Shown here piece by piece: positions 42,152 to 51,979 of a DNA stretch of 64,000 nt (the first letter of the stretch is position 1; each line of letters starts with the position of its first letter). Made by a program: the position numbers and the translations under genes. The DNA lies in contig JAFYHU010000004.1 in NCBI GenBank assembly GCA_017538965.1, positions 1-64,000 of the forward strand. Reading direction: 5' to 3'. Source of the DNA: Oscillospiraceae bacterium (lineage in GTDB: Bacteria; Bacillota; Clostridia; Oscillospirales; Oscillospiraceae). Under the pieces are notes generated by a model. It was not told the DNA's origin. It made no database searches and saw only the letters and a program-made list of their open reading frames with translations.

Positions 42152-43048
42152 ATGGATACCACATTCTACAGGGAATTCATCGTACTGGCAGAGATACTCA
42201 ACTTTGGCCGGGCAGCAGACGCACTGAATATGACCCAGTCAAATCTTTCAAAGCATATCCGGGCGATGGAAGCGGAATTGGGAGAACCGCTGTTTGAACG
42301 CCGATATCATTCGGTCGAGCTCAGCGGCTTCGGAAAGCAGTATCTGCCTTATGCAATACGCATTCAGAAAGCGCTTGATGAGGCTGCTGCCGGTGTAGAG
42401 AGCTATCGTAAATCCGCCGAAGAAATCGTCATGTTCGGAGGCTATCATAATATTGAGATATACGGCGTCGAAAAAATGCTTGTCGAATTTATGAAAGCAA
42501 ATCCGCCATATAAAACCCGTGTTTACGAAGCCGAGGAAAAAAAGCTGCTTCAGCTTTATCAGGCCGGAAAGATCAATATCATTACCGACTATTACATGGA
42601 GCCGGACAAGCCGCAGTTCCCCTTTGTTCCAATCGGGAGGGTGCCGTTTGTCGCGATCATACCCCCGGACCACCGGCTTGCCGGCCGCAGCGCGGTTCAC
42701 CTTTCAGAACTCGCTGATGAGTCTTTGATGATCCCGAATCGTGATACCAAAATGGGCGAACGTATATTCGAAATCGTAAAAGAGGCGTGTAGCAAAAGCA
42801 CACTCGATATTGTTTACGAAGGCTCTTCTGTCTCCTGCCTGTCCCTGGTGAAAAACGGCCGCGGTATCGCGCTGCAGCCGGAAGCGCTGCCGCTTCATAT
42901 GCCCGGAACAGTCTATGCCCAGCTCGAGCCTGCACCGTCTTTTATATATGGAGCCACGTACCGCAACAGCGACGATCTGACAAAAGGCGAGCGAATCCTT
43001 ATCCGATTCTGTGATAAAGTCCTCCGCAATTCCCAGATAAAAGTATAG
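42152..43048 (+). CDS. LysR-family transcriptional regulator
   Basis: The 298-residue protein has the LysR helix-turn-helix FYREFIVLAEILNFGRAADA, then MTQSNLSKHIRAMEAELG and LFERRYHSVELSGFG. The C-terminal effector domain follows (EEIVMFGGYHN, PFVAIIPPDHRLAG). The start has GGAGGC upstream. It lies convergent to the redox operon at 43108-45885 and divergent from the vWA operon; either may be its target. Confidence 0.92.
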   Translation: MDTTFYREFIVLAEILNFGRAADALNMTQSNLSKHIRAMEAELGEPLFERRYHSVELSGFGKQYLPYAIRIQKALDEAAAGVESYRKSAEEIVMFGGYHNIEIYGVEKMLVEFMKANPPYKTRVYEAEEKKLLQLYQAGKINIITDYYMEPDKPQFPFVPIGRVPFVAIIPPDHRLAGRSAVHLSELADESLMIPNRDTKMGERIFEIVKEACSKSTLDIVYEGSSVSCLSLVKNGRGIALQPEALPLHMPGTVYAQLEPAPSFIYGATYRNSDDLTKGERILIRFCDKVLRNSQIKV

Positions 43049-43060
43049 ATTATAGCCGCT

Positions 43061-43094
43061 CCGGCCGATGCTCATTGAGCACCGGCCGGGCTCT
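43061..43094 (+). terminator. terminator after LysR
   Basis: CCGGCCG, AT, GCTC pairs with GAGC, A, CCGGCCGG across the loop ATT, followed by GCTCTTTT. It lies between convergent genes ending at 43048 and 43108. Confidence 0.7.
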
Positions 43095-43107
43095 TTTGCA
43101 CAGAAGA

Positions 43108-44319
43108 TCAGCCCTTTGCAGGAACATCCAGCGTAAGATCGCTGAGCGCAAAGCTTGCACAGGGGTGAATGTAGCCATAAACCTTGTCCGCCTCGCGGCG
43201 GCCATCGACAATCTCCGGGATGAAGACCTGACCGCTCACAAGCTTGCTGCGGCACCAGCCGCAAATACCGCCGCGGCAGCGGTTCGGGCCGGCGATCCCC
43301 GCACGCTCGAAGGCAGTGATGATGCTTTCGTTGGCCGAGCAGGGAATGTCATATTCACGGGAGCACATTTTCACATGAACATTGAAGACCTTGTCCTTTG
43401 CCTCCATGGGATAGCCGGGAAGAGTCCACGGTTCCTTAATGGAGCCGAAGAGCTCCTTGCGATAGTATTTCTGCTCAATGCCGAGCTTGCTGACCTCACC
43501 GTCCAGGAAGCGGTACATTGCCTGCGGACCAGCAGCAAAAATACTGTACTTCTCTCCCGATGCGAATTTATCCGCATATTTTCGGATGAGATCCGCTGTA
43601 ATGAATCCGTGCTCATACCCTTCGACGTTCTCATCGGAAAGAACATTCAGAAGGCGAACCTTGTCGGTGCGTCTTTCAATCTCATCGAATTCCTTTTTGA
43701 ACATGATATCATCACGCGTTCTGCTGCCGTAAATGATGGTAAGGTCAAAATCCTCATCACCGTCAGCAATGGCGTTTGCCATAGCAAATGCAGTGGTTAT
43801 TCCGCTTCCGCCTATGCAGGCGATCACGTGCTTTGCATCACGGAAAGGTTCATAATACCCAGTCCCCTGAGGACCGGAAGTGGTGACCTCCATGCCGGGC
43901 TTCCAGTTCTCCTGAATGTAACCGGACAGGTAACCGTCATGAACCAGCTTCACGGTGAGGGTCATCTTTCCTTCAAGTGTCAGTGCCGGCCCGCAGGAGA
44001 TCGTGACAGGGCGGGCGATCATTTTTCCATCGACCACTTGGCGGATGACCACAAACTGGCCAGCGCGGAAGAATGCGGGATTCTTTCCGTCCTTGCGGCG
44101 AAGCACATAGGTTTTCGCTTCAGACGCACGGTCGATCACATCCTCAATGACGAAGACCTGTTCCTCCGGGTGACGCTCCTGCGCTTTCCGGTTGATCTCA
44201 GGCAGTCCGCCAAGTGGAGCAGAGGATGCGTTATCAATATGGTTTTCACGTTCTTTATATTTGTTCTTGAAATAGAGCATCTCGGGAATGCCGCCGAGGC
44301 CTTTTATTTTTTCAGCCAT
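43108..44319 (-). CDS. FAD-dependent ferredoxin-reductase-like protein with 2Fe-2S domain
   Basis: An FNR-type module is present: FRAGQFVVIRQ with ARPVTISCGPAL (FAD), IACIGGSGITTAFAMANA (NAD(P) loop) and SIFAAGPQAMYRFL. The C-terminal domain is a plant-type [2Fe-2S] ferredoxin (NRCRGGICGWCRSK with a late Cys in YIHPCASF). It passes electrons between pyridine nucleotides and the cluster. The stop of the upstream CrtI-like gene is adjacent (44320), so the two proteins are made together and may be electron partners. Confidence 0.88.
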   Translation of the reverse strand: MAEKIKGLGGIPEMLYFKNKYKERENHIDNASSAPLGGLPEINRKAQERHPEEQVFVIEDVIDRASEAKTYVLRRKDGKNPAFFRAGQFVVIRQVVDGKMIARPVTISCGPALTLEGKMTLTVKLVHDGYLSGYIQENWKPGMEVTTSGPQGTGYYEPFRDAKHVIACIGGSGITTAFAMANAIADGDEDFDLTIIYGSRTRDDIMFKKEFDEIERRTDKVRLLNVLSDENVEGYEHGFITADLIRKYADKFASGEKYSIFAAGPQAMYRFLDGEVSKLGIEQKYYRKELFGSIKEPWTLPGYPMEAKDKVFNVHVKMCSREYDIPCSANESIITAFERAGIAGPNRCRGGICGWCRSKLVSGQVFIPEIVDGRREADKVYGYIHPCASFALSDLTLDVPAKG

Positions 44320-45885
44320 TTACTTTTCCTCCTCTTCAGCCATTTCCTGAAGCACAAGCTGTGCCATGTCGTTTCCGTTCAGATGTGTCTGGCTGTAGCC
44401 GTCTCCGCGGGCACCGGCCGCGCCGACAGTCTTGAATCCGCGGATGGGCTGGTCCTTCTTCATTGCGATCATACGGGAGATCATCGTGTCCCAATCGTTC
44501 AGCTCATAGCCGTAGATCACGCCATTCGGGGTGTTGAGGTAGTTTGCGAAGGTCCACGGCGTGGCGATCTCGATCTCTTCGATGCTGTCGCGGATCTTGA
44601 TCCCGGTCTGTTTTTCAAATGCGTCCAGAACCATGCCAAAGGCTTCTTCTTTTTTCTTCGTATACTCTCTGTCATTCACAGCACCCCAGTAAGGCTCGGT
44701 CACAGGGATCGTAAACGTCATGGTCGTAGTCCCTTCGGGAGACGCTTTGGGGTCGGCAAGGTTGTAGCAGACAAAGGTGGCGTTGGTGTTTCCTTCCCAT
44801 GTTCCCGCGAGCTCCTTACATTTTGCGCTGTCATAGGCGGGGGGAACGAACATGGAATAGTCATGAATGCCAAGCTCCTCCGGGCTCTTGTTCAGTCCAA
44901 GGTAAACGTTGACAAAGCTGACCGCAGGCTTGGAGGCGTTAACGCGCTTGACCTCGCGCATGGGGAGATCGATCTTCTTGTCCAGCAGCTGTGTATAGGC
45001 AAAATAGGGATTGAGATTTGCGATTACGTAGTTTGTCTCCACGAAACCCTCAGTGGTATCCACGCCGATGATCCGTCCTTCGTCATTGGCAACTACGCGG
45101 TTTGCCTTGGTATTCAGCCAGACCTCACCGCCCAGCTCTTCAAAGCGCTTCACAAATTCCGCCGTGATTCCGAAGGATTTGTAGCGGCAGGTGGATGGCT
45201 TCAGATCACAGTACATCAGGAACATCCATGCGTACATGACAAAGCTCATGTGATCGAGGTCGTCGGAAAGATAGAGCCAGTAGGGGCTCATAATATCGAT
45301 GGCGTCTTCCGGCACGCCGATCTCACGCATGACCGTCGTGAACGGCTTCTCTGCGACCTTGAGGAAGTTGGGGAAATGCGTCATGAAATAAAGGTCGTCC
45401 ACCTTGACGAAATCGTCCTTTGTGTACTTGTCAAGATGCTCGTCAAAGTATTCCGAGGCCTCGCGGCATTCTTGCGCGAGGGCAAAGAACTTGCGGATGG
45501 AGGCTTCCGAACCGGGAACTGCCTCTTCGATGGCGTGGATGCAGTTTTCGATCCCTGTCGGCATCGTCATGTCGATGCGCTTACCGCTCCGGGTCACGCT
45601 TACGCAGCGGTACATCTCCGGGGCGGGAAGCCACTGGACCTTCAGCCCGTATTTCTCATTCAGCAGCTTGCCCGCAGGACCCCAGTTGCCCGGCTCGCCA
45701 ATCCCGCAATACTCATGCAGTGACAGATCGAACTCGAAACGTCCGCGTACGATACTGGTCCCGCATCCTCCCGGAACATTGTGCTTCTCGATCAGAAGCG
45801 TTTTCTTGCCCGCAACGGCCAGAGACAGTGCGGCAGACAGGCCGCCTGTGCCTGCGCCAATCACGACGGCATCATATTTTTTCAC
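44320..45885 (-). CDS. CrtI/phytoene-desaturase-like FAD oxidoreductase
   Basis: The start is GTG at 45885, 5 nt after GGAGGAG; an earlier ATG has no site. The N-terminus AVVIGAGTGGLSAALSLA is the FAD-binding Rossmann loop, followed by LLIEKHNVPGGCGTS, typical of the phytoene-desaturase/NAD(P)-FAD superfamily. The C-terminus GFKTVGAAGARGDGYSQ holds the second FAD-binding motif. The substrate is unknown; no carotenoid genes are present. It forms an operon with the FNR-2Fe-2S gene, so it may reduce or oxidise a small ring or unsaturated compound. Confidence 0.85.
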   Translation of the reverse strand: MKKYDAVVIGAGTGGLSAALSLAVAGKKTLLIEKHNVPGGCGTSIVRGRFEFDLSLHEYCGIGEPGNWGPAGKLLNEKYGLKVQWLPAPEMYRCVSVTRSGKRIDMTMPTGIENCIHAIEEAVPGSEASIRKFFALAQECREASEYFDEHLDKYTKDDFVKVDDLYFMTHFPNFLKVAEKPFTTVMREIGVPEDAIDIMSPYWLYLSDDLDHMSFVMYAWMFLMYCDLKPSTCRYKSFGITAEFVKRFEELGGEVWLNTKANRVVANDEGRIIGVDTTEGFVETNYVIANLNPYFAYTQLLDKKIDLPMREVKRVNASKPAVSFVNVYLGLNKSPEELGIHDYSMFVPPAYDSAKCKELAGTWEGNTNATFVCYNLADPKASPEGTTTMTFTIPVTEPYWGAVNDREYTKKKEEAFGMVLDAFEKQTGIKIRDSIEEIEIATPWTFANYLNTPNGVIYGYELNDWDTMISRMIAMKKDQPIRGFKTVGAAGARGDGYSQTHLNGNDMAQLVLQEMAEEEEK

Positions 45886-46336
45886 ACAAACTCCTCCTTT
45901 TTGAAAAATATTTTGTGTAAAATTACAATGATATTTTATTTTCTTGTTAAGAAATTCGCAATTCAAATATCAGGAGTTATGATTCCAAACAGGAATGATA
46001 CTGCTCGGAGAATTGCGTTCCGCCGGATTGCGGTTCTTTAATGAGATGTTCGGATTTTGAGCCGACTGCAAAAGCCCTGCTCCGGTGGCAATGAAAACTC
46101 GCAAAGACTATAAAACTGCAAATATTGTGCCGTCTTTCATGCAATTCAAAAAGAGCGAGAAGGTGCCTTGATTCAGGCCCGTTCTCGCTCACTTTTGCCA
46201 CATCCGCTGTCAAAGAGAGTCTATAACTGATGTATTCTGTGCCGAATGAAGATAATCCATACCGTTTATTCATGATAGGTAACCCGAACGCCTCAAAAAT
46301 GAATAATCGGAGTGAGACTACCCCGCTGCTCACCAC
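45886..46336. other. intergenic gap with esterase-operon terminator; no gene seen
   Basis: About 450 bp separate the CrtI-like gene from the esterase gene. A frame on the minus strand (45977-46336) is not supported. The only features I see are the terminator at 46153-46190 and an AT-rich segment directly before the GTG start at 45885, with no clear promoter boxes. Confidence 0.5.
46153..46190 (-). terminator. terminator of the sugar operon
   Basis: GAGCGAGAA (46153-46161) and TTCTCGCTC (46182-46190) form a 9-bp stem. On the minus strand TTTTTG follows it. It ends the eight-gene operon that began at 55705. Confidence 0.65.
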
Positions 46337-47281
46337 TCAACGAGCCTCGAGCATGGATTCGATTACCTGATAACGTTTTTTCAAAATGCGCTGAACAAGA
46401 GGACTCTCAAGATCTGCGTCAAAACCGTGATAGCTTTGCGGAATCAAATTGACCTCAACCTTGTTGCCTGCTTGCCGGAGTTTGTCCGCGTACGCCAGCC
46501 CCTCATCTCTCAGCACATCCATCTCCTGCGGTTCAACATAGCTTGGGGGCATGCCGCAGAGGTCATCAAAAGCCATGGGGACAGCATATTTCCGCATGCC
46601 GCAATCCCCTTGAAAGAAATAGGCTTCCCACATCTTCCGGTTGGAATAGGCTGTCCAGGCCGCATGCGCATAGTCACGGACAGAGGGATATTTCTCCGAA
46701 TGATCGTCTGTAACCGGATAGACGAGGATCAAACCCTTGACAGATGGACCTTTCCTGTCTTTTACCATATGGGTTACACCTGCTGCAAGCGCACCGCCAG
46801 CACTGTCGCCATAGACAAGGAGCTGCTCCCTGTCAATCTTAAGAAGCTCCGCATTATGATATACATACTGCAGCATACTGTAGCAATCTTCCAAGATGGT
46901 CTGGCAGGAATTGTCCGGTGCTACGCGATAATCGGGCATTAGTACTCGAATCCCGCAGTTTTTCGCATATTGCTGCGCGATCATCAGCATCGCCGGCTGC
47001 ACCGGGAAGATAAATCCACCGCCGTGATAATAAATCATTGCCGGAAGTGCATGATCGATCCCTTCTGGTTCCAAAACAAAATACGGAATCGACGCCCCAT
47101 CGTAGGATGGATAACTTTTCCGATATAAAACCAAGCCGGGAAGCGGCGTAATCCGCTCATTTTCTGCACGGAAGAACGAAAAGAGCTCGGCGTTTTGTTT
47201 CCGTACCTCTGGTGCAAGAAAATCCACATCACCGATATAAAAAGGATCCTTCAGTTCCGGACTGTAGTTGTATTCTGCCAT
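46337..47281 (-). CDS. HSL-family alpha/beta hydrolase (acetyl esterase-like)
   Basis: The motifs MIYYHGGGFIF (HGGG oxyanion hole) and LLVYGDSAGGALAAG (GDSAG nucleophile Ser) are those of the hormone-sensitive-lipase-like esterase family; the Asp and His follow near 255 and 285 (DVLRDEGLAYAD, SYHGFD). No signal peptide, so it acts in the cytosol. It is the last gene of the ABC/GH3 operon and probably removes acyl groups from the imported sugar. Confidence 0.88.
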   Translation of the reverse strand: MAEYNYSPELKDPFYIGDVDFLAPEVRKQNAELFSFFRAENERITPLPGLVLYRKSYPSYDGASIPYFVLEPEGIDHALPAMIYYHGGGFIFPVQPAMLMIAQQYAKNCGIRVLMPDYRVAPDNSCQTILEDCYSMLQYVYHNAELLKIDREQLLVYGDSAGGALAAGVTHMVKDRKGPSVKGLILVYPVTDDHSEKYPSVRDYAHAAWTAYSNRKMWEAYFFQGDCGMRKYAVPMAFDDLCGMPPSYVEPQEMDVLRDEGLAYADKLRQAGNKVEVNLIPQSYHGFDADLESPLVQRILKKRYQVIESMLEAR

Positions 47282-47299
47282 GTGTTGTTTCCTCCGAGT

Positions 47300-48247
47300 T
47301 TAATGGGCTCCGCCGGGGATATCTTCGTGATCCTTCAGTTCCAGCGAGAAGCGCGTCATAAGCCAGCTTTCCGCCATTTGAATCCATTGTGCAGCCGGAG
47401 CGCTGACCTGGGTTTTTGCATAAGCCGTTGCCTGAGAGGCAAGCGCAAGACCATGGCCACCGTTTTCAAAGATATGGAGTTCAAAAGGAACCCGGTGCTC
47501 GGCCAAGGCGTTAGCCATCCGAATAGAGTGCTGCACAGGGACCAGATTGTCCTCTGCGGTAGCCCACAGAAACATCGGAGGGGTCTTTTCGCTGACCAGT
47601 CCAGCCGGGCTGACCGACTCCAGAGCCGCTTGATCCGCTTCCGTAGTGCCGAGCAGCGCCATGCAGGAGGCATCAAAGAAAATCTTTGCAAATTCGCTTT
47701 CAGAAGACTTGTCCCGCATGAACACAAAATCGCTCAGGGTATATCCCAGAATGACCGCAGCTGGGCGCAGCACATCCTCAGCGCAAGCCAAATAATCCTG
47801 AATGATCGGTCGATGCCAGTTCGTAGCATAGAGCGCACAATTATGAGCGCCGGCCGAGAATCCGCAGAGAATGATTTTCCCGCGCTCGACACGCCAGTCT
47901 TCTGATTTGTCGGCAATATACTTCATTGCCATAGCAATTTCCCGAATTTGTGTCGGATAAATCCGATCCGGTTTAGGGGGCATGGGCTTTTCCAGATCAA
48001 CAAAACCGGGCTCGCCTTCCTTATAAGTGGAATAGCGCAGAACAAAGGCATGGTATCCCATGGCTGCGAAGCGCAGAGCGACAGGCTCTGCTTCCCGGTC
48101 AGAGCAGTACATGTAAGCACCGCCGGGACAGATTAGCACTGCAGGACGCGGTTTGCCATTGAGCATCTCCTGTGAATCGTCCAAGATATAAGCAGTCAGA
48201 CTGACATCGGATTTCTTTTCATCCAGGAGGATTTTTTCCAACTTCAT
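47300..48247 (-). CDS. alpha/beta hydrolase, carbohydrate-esterase-like
   Basis: The oxyanion region is ICPGGAYMYCSDREAEPVA and the nucleophile elbow is LCGFSAGAHNCALYA, with a late His in GGHGLALA. The pattern matches the acetylesterase/xylan-esterase-type hydrolases near ABC sugar operons. The ATG overlaps the MBL gene stop by 4 bp, so translation is coupled. No signal peptide is visible. Confidence 0.85.
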   Translation of the reverse strand: MKLEKILLDEKKSDVSLTAYILDDSQEMLNGKPRPAVLICPGGAYMYCSDREAEPVALRFAAMGYHAFVLRYSTYKEGEPGFVDLEKPMPPKPDRIYPTQIREIAMAMKYIADKSEDWRVERGKIILCGFSAGAHNCALYATNWHRPIIQDYLACAEDVLRPAAVILGYTLSDFVFMRDKSSESEFAKIFFDASCMALLGTTEADQAALESVSPAGLVSEKTPPMFLWATAEDNLVPVQHSIRMANALAEHRVPFELHIFENGGHGLALASQATAYAKTQVSAPAAQWIQMAESWLMTRFSLELKDHEDIPGGAH

Positions 48248-49119
48248 CTTCCCTCTCCCTTCATATGTTCCGGATTAATAACTACAGAAGCAAAACCTGG
48301 TTTCATAAAATCATCCATGGTGAAACCTGGGCGGATGCAGATGCGGGCATTGGCTCCGTGAGCGAGCAGATGCCCATCAAAAGGCAGGCCGCTTTCATAG
48401 TTCACATTTCTGGCTGCATCCAGGAAAGTGTCAAGCACATCCTTCGGTACAGGGAAGGGCCCATGCGCAAAAACCAATTGCTCGAAATCAAGCGCCCTTG
48501 CCTTCTCAAGCGTGGCAATATAGGTGGACAGGTCGGCCGCCTCCGGCGTAAAAAGCCACACGAAGGGATTCATTGCATCGCCTGCATAGAACAATTTTTC
48601 TTCCGCGTACAGTAAACAAATGCTTCCTTTGGTATGGCCAGGCATGTGATAGACCGTGAGGTGCATACCGCCGAGGTCAAAGACATAGCCTGCTTCCAGC
48701 GGACGCAGATTTCCGCAGGATGAATTCACATAGGCTTCTTCATCAAAAGAAGCCGGTAGAATATTGACGATATTCCCAGTCTCGTGGTCGAAGGTGTGTT
48801 TGGCGTCCTCGACGATGGTTCTGCGCATCTGCGGTGTATTATGCTGCTGCAGCAGCTGCATATCCAATGGATGAACATACTTGTCTTCAGCGAAGCGGAA
48901 GTTTCCGCAGGAATGATCCAGATGGCCGTGCGAGTTAACAATGATCAAGGGGAGGTCTGTGATCTCACGGACTGTCTCCCGCAGATCGGCAAAGCCGTAT
49001 CCGGTATCAAAAAGCAGCGCGCTGTTCTGGCCCACAAAGAGCTCCATGAAAACACTTTCTGCGCTGGTGATGCGGTATACGTTTTTCCGCAGCTCAGTTA
49101 CTCTGTAATAATCTGCCAT
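48244..49119 (-). CDS. metallo-beta-lactamase-fold hydrolase
   Basis: The zinc motif is VNSHGHLDHSCGNFRFAE (HxHxDH), with HMPGHTKGSICLLY (third His) and LFYAGDAMNP (bridging Asp), so the binuclear site looks intact. The substrate is unknown; in this operon a lactone or phosphoester of the sugar pathway is possible. It lies between GH3 and the two esterases. Confidence 0.88.
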   Translation of the reverse strand: MADYYRVTELRKNVYRITSAESVFMELFVGQNSALLFDTGYGFADLRETVREITDLPLIIVNSHGHLDHSCGNFRFAEDKYVHPLDMQLLQQHNTPQMRRTIVEDAKHTFDHETGNIVNILPASFDEEAYVNSSCGNLRPLEAGYVFDLGGMHLTVYHMPGHTKGSICLLYAEEKLFYAGDAMNPFVWLFTPEAADLSTYIATLEKARALDFEQLVFAHGPFPVPKDVLDTFLDAARNVNYESGLPFDGHLLAHGANARICIRPGFTMDDFMKPGFASVVINPEHMKGEGR

Positions 49120-49142
49120 ATGCCTGTTCTTTCTCCTGACCC

Positions 49143-50858
49143 TTAATACTTCAGATATTCCTTCCCGCAGAAGGGATCCACGGGACTCTTCCCTACAAAG
49201 GCGGATTTGCCCACCAGCTTTTCCACAACAGTTTCAATCATAAGGTCATGATTGGAATAAGCATTGATGTATGTCCGAATCATCGGAACATCCAGTAAGT
49301 GATACGGGTTCTGCAGGGAGACGAAGATGGTGGGAACCACCTCGGTAAACCAGGGAACATTGTCCCCGGCACCGAAGGGAGCGTGCCAGTTGATACGATT
49401 GGTGGTCTTGTTGGAGGCGTTTTCCACGTTACCCACATAAATCACCAGATCGTATTTTTCCCTGAACTCCGTTACGGTTTCAAAATGTACAGGCTTTGTG
49501 AAGTCAAAAACTTCTTCCTCATATTGGGTGACCGAAAAACCTTCCTTCTCTAATGCAGCCGTGAAGGTTTTTCTGACACGATCCTCCGAAGGGAACTTTC
49601 CAAGAACCTCCAGAAGCACCCGTTTCTGCTTCTGCGGACTGATGGGCAGAAGATGTTGGGTGTCCTTGACCAGTGTGACAGATTTTTCCGCACATTCCTT
49701 TGCCCAGGCTTGATGCTCCGGACAACCAATTTTCTGGAGATCTTCCCGTTTGGGTGCCAGCGTACCGTCTTTTTGTTTGCGATGGAGCTTCAGAGAAGCT
49801 TTGACAGCCAGAATACGCGTGATCGCTTCATCCAGCCTCCGTTCAGAAAGAATTCCGTCCCGATACCCTTTCATCATGAATCCCAGATCTTCCTGGTAAT
49901 CCTTATAGAAAAGCAACATGTCGCATCCCGCTTCAATGCAGTAAGGGACTGCCGTTTCCCGATCCATGGCACACAGGAAACCAACCATCGGGGAGGCATC
50001 CGTGATGATCATCCCGTTGAAGCCAAGCTGCTCACGTAACAGATTTTGCAGCAGCTCCGGAGACAGAGTCGCCGGTATCAGCTTGTCCGGATGAGCGGGA
50101 TTAAACTTTTTCTGATAGGCTGGCATGGCAATGTGGCCGATCATGGCGGTAAGCGCGCCGTTCTCGATCAAGGCCTTATAAACCTCTCCATACGTCTGAT
50201 CCCATTCCTCACAGGAGAGTGAATTGACACTGGTCAGAATATGCTGGTCTGTCTCGTCAACACCGTCCCCGGGAAAATGCTTGATGGAAACGGCACAACC
50301 GCTATCCATCGCACCACGCATATATTCCAGGCCGTAGCGCTTCACGGTTTCGGGATCTGAGCCGTAGGTGCGGACATTGGTGATGGGATTGTGATACTCC
50401 ATATCAATATCTACGACAGGCGCAAAGGTATAGTTACAGCCGACAGCCTGGGCCTCCGTACAGGAAAGCCGGCCAAGACGGTAAGCTTGTTGCGAATCTC
50501 CAGTAGCGGCAACCTGCATCTGCTTTCCAAAGGGAGTCCCCTCCACAACGATGCCGTCTCCACCGGCTTCCAGATTTGCTGCCAGCAGCATGGGAATCTT
50601 TGCATGTTCCTGAAGATAGGAAAAGGCCGAAAACAGTTCTTCCTTCAAACCCGCGCGGAACATCAGCCCGCCTGGGTGACGATCCAAGATCTCGTGCTGC
50701 AGATAATCGGGGTTCGGAGAATAGCCAATGGGGAAGAACAGCTGGCCGATCTTCTCTTGCAGGGACATGGAGGCTTTGGTTTCTTCAACCCAGCGGATAT
50801 CCTCTTCATCCAGGAAAAACGGATTTGCCCTTAAATCAATTCTGCCATTTTCGTTCAT
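49143..50858 (-). CDS. glycoside hydrolase family 3
   Basis: The 571-residue protein has the GH3 N-terminal barrel: KHFPGDGVDETDQH (NagZ-like KHFPGxG with the His of the catalytic dyad region), FNGMIITDASPMVGF (nucleophile Asp), and AAPVVDID-like strand. It is followed by a shortened second domain (VTLVKDTQHLLPIS), and the fibronectin-like third domain is absent. It is intracellular and likely cleaves a beta-linked sugar or N-acetyl-glucosaminide imported by the adjacent ABC system. The stop of the permease gene overlaps its start (ATGA). Confidence 0.9.
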   Translation of the reverse strand: MNENGRIDLRANPFFLDEEDIRWVEETKASMSLQEKIGQLFFPIGYSPNPDYLQHEILDRHPGGLMFRAGLKEELFSAFSYLQEHAKIPMLLAANLEAGGDGIVVEGTPFGKQMQVAATGDSQQAYRLGRLSCTEAQAVGCNYTFAPVVDIDMEYHNPITNVRTYGSDPETVKRYGLEYMRGAMDSGCAVSIKHFPGDGVDETDQHILTSVNSLSCEEWDQTYGEVYKALIENGALTAMIGHIAMPAYQKKFNPAHPDKLIPATLSPELLQNLLREQLGFNGMIITDASPMVGFLCAMDRETAVPYCIEAGCDMLLFYKDYQEDLGFMMKGYRDGILSERRLDEAITRILAVKASLKLHRKQKDGTLAPKREDLQKIGCPEHQAWAKECAEKSVTLVKDTQHLLPISPQKQKRVLLEVLGKFPSEDRVRKTFTAALEKEGFSVTQYEEEVFDFTKPVHFETVTEFREKYDLVIYVGNVENASNKTTNRINWHAPFGAGDNVPWFTEVVPTIFVSLQNPYHLLDVPMIRTYINAYSNHDLMIETVVEKLVGKSAFVGKSPVDPFCGKEYLKY

Positions 50859-51868
50859 ACGGCATTCTCCTTCGGCGATTTCTTTCCTCCGAACAGTTTT
50901 TTAAACCCGGAGATCAGGTTTCCCCCCTGAGCGGAAAGGACATTCACAAGCAGGATAAATATCCCGATGATTACCATGGATATGTATTTGCCCATGTCCG
51001 AGGTAAAGACGGCGCCAAGGGCGTAGGACATGAGGCTCAGCGTCAAGGCACCCATGATGATGCCGATGGTATCACCACAGTATTTCGCCAGCATCAGGCC
51101 GATAAAAACCGGTAAGATGTTGACGAACAGGGAACCGACGGTCGCCAATGAAGAAAATGCACCTCCGCGGATGCCAGTGGTGGCATAAATCATAGAAGCA
51201 AAGCCGAAGATGATGCCGCTGAAGAGATAGGATATAAAGACATTCTTTCTCTCGTTGACGCCGATATTGACGGCTGCCTGCTGATTCATGGCCAGGATCG
51301 TCGACTGTTTTCCGCTGACAGTCAATTCGCTGAAAATGGCGTAGACGACGATCCCTCCGATCAACGGAACAAGTACCAGCGGATAAAGCGAAAAAGCTTT
51401 CAGCTTCATATTGGAAACCAGGTGAATGCCGCTTCCACCGTAAATCAGGCAGGTCACCGCCTCGTAAAGCAACGCCATTCCGATGGTGCAGATCATGATG
51501 GGCAGCCTGCCATAGACATATAATACAGCAACCAGAAGACTCAGCACAATACTAACAGCCTGACAGATTACCGCGAACAGCAGCGGGTTGCTGCCGTTTG
51601 CCTTGGCAATATTGCCCGCGATAATAACAGAAACCAGCATGATGGCACCGCCGGAAAAATCAAATCTACCGCATTTAAACTGTAGGCCGATCCCCATAGC
51701 GCAGGTGACGGAAACCGCCAGATCCACAACAAGTGTCTTCCACATGGACAGGGAACCGAAATAGGTTTTCCCGTTCGCGTAGCAAAGACTGGCCATGGCA
51801 ATATACATGGCGACAGGGAGCACCAGCGTGCCGAATATTCTCTTCCATACATTGGGACTGCTCTTCAT
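50855..51868 (-). CDS. sugar ABC transporter permease (RbsC/MglC type)
   Basis: The 337-residue protein has at least eight hydrophobic helices and the BPD_transp_2 pattern (FDFSGGAIMLVSVIIAGN, SGKQSTILAMNQQAAVNIG, FGFASMIYATTGIRGGAF). It pairs with the permease at 53202-54182. Its start follows the substrate-binding protein gene by 111 bp and its stop overlaps the GH3 ATG. Confidence 0.92.
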   Translation of the reverse strand: MKSSPNVWKRIFGTLVLPVAMYIAMASLCYANGKTYFGSLSMWKTLVVDLAVSVTCAMGIGLQFKCGRFDFSGGAIMLVSVIIAGNIAKANGSNPLLFAVICQAVSIVLSLLVAVLYVYGRLPIMICTIGMALLYEAVTCLIYGGSGIHLVSNMKLKAFSLYPLVLVPLIGGIVVYAIFSELTVSGKQSTILAMNQQAAVNIGVNERKNVFISYLFSGIIFGFASMIYATTGIRGGAFSSLATVGSLFVNILPVFIGLMLAKYCGDTIGIIMGALTLSLMSYALGAVFTSDMGKYISMVIIGIFILLVNVLSAQGGNLISGFKKLFGGKKSPKENAV

Positions 51869-51979
51869 CTGATTCTGCCTCCCGTTTTAACATAGTTAAC
51901 TTCATTTGCGCAACCGGCCATGATAGCGCTTTGCTTTTCCGCCTCTGCCTCCCACAAGGGAGACAGAGGCGGAGAGGGA

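Noticed and set aside
43075-45723. Very long plus-strand frame opposite the redox operon
   Set aside because: It is antisense to two clear FAD/2Fe-2S genes with good starts, has no ribosome-binding site, and is a product of codon bias in GC-rich genes.
45977-46336. 119-codon minus-strand frame
   Set aside because: It spans the operon terminator hairpin, lacks a ribosome-binding site and resembles no family.
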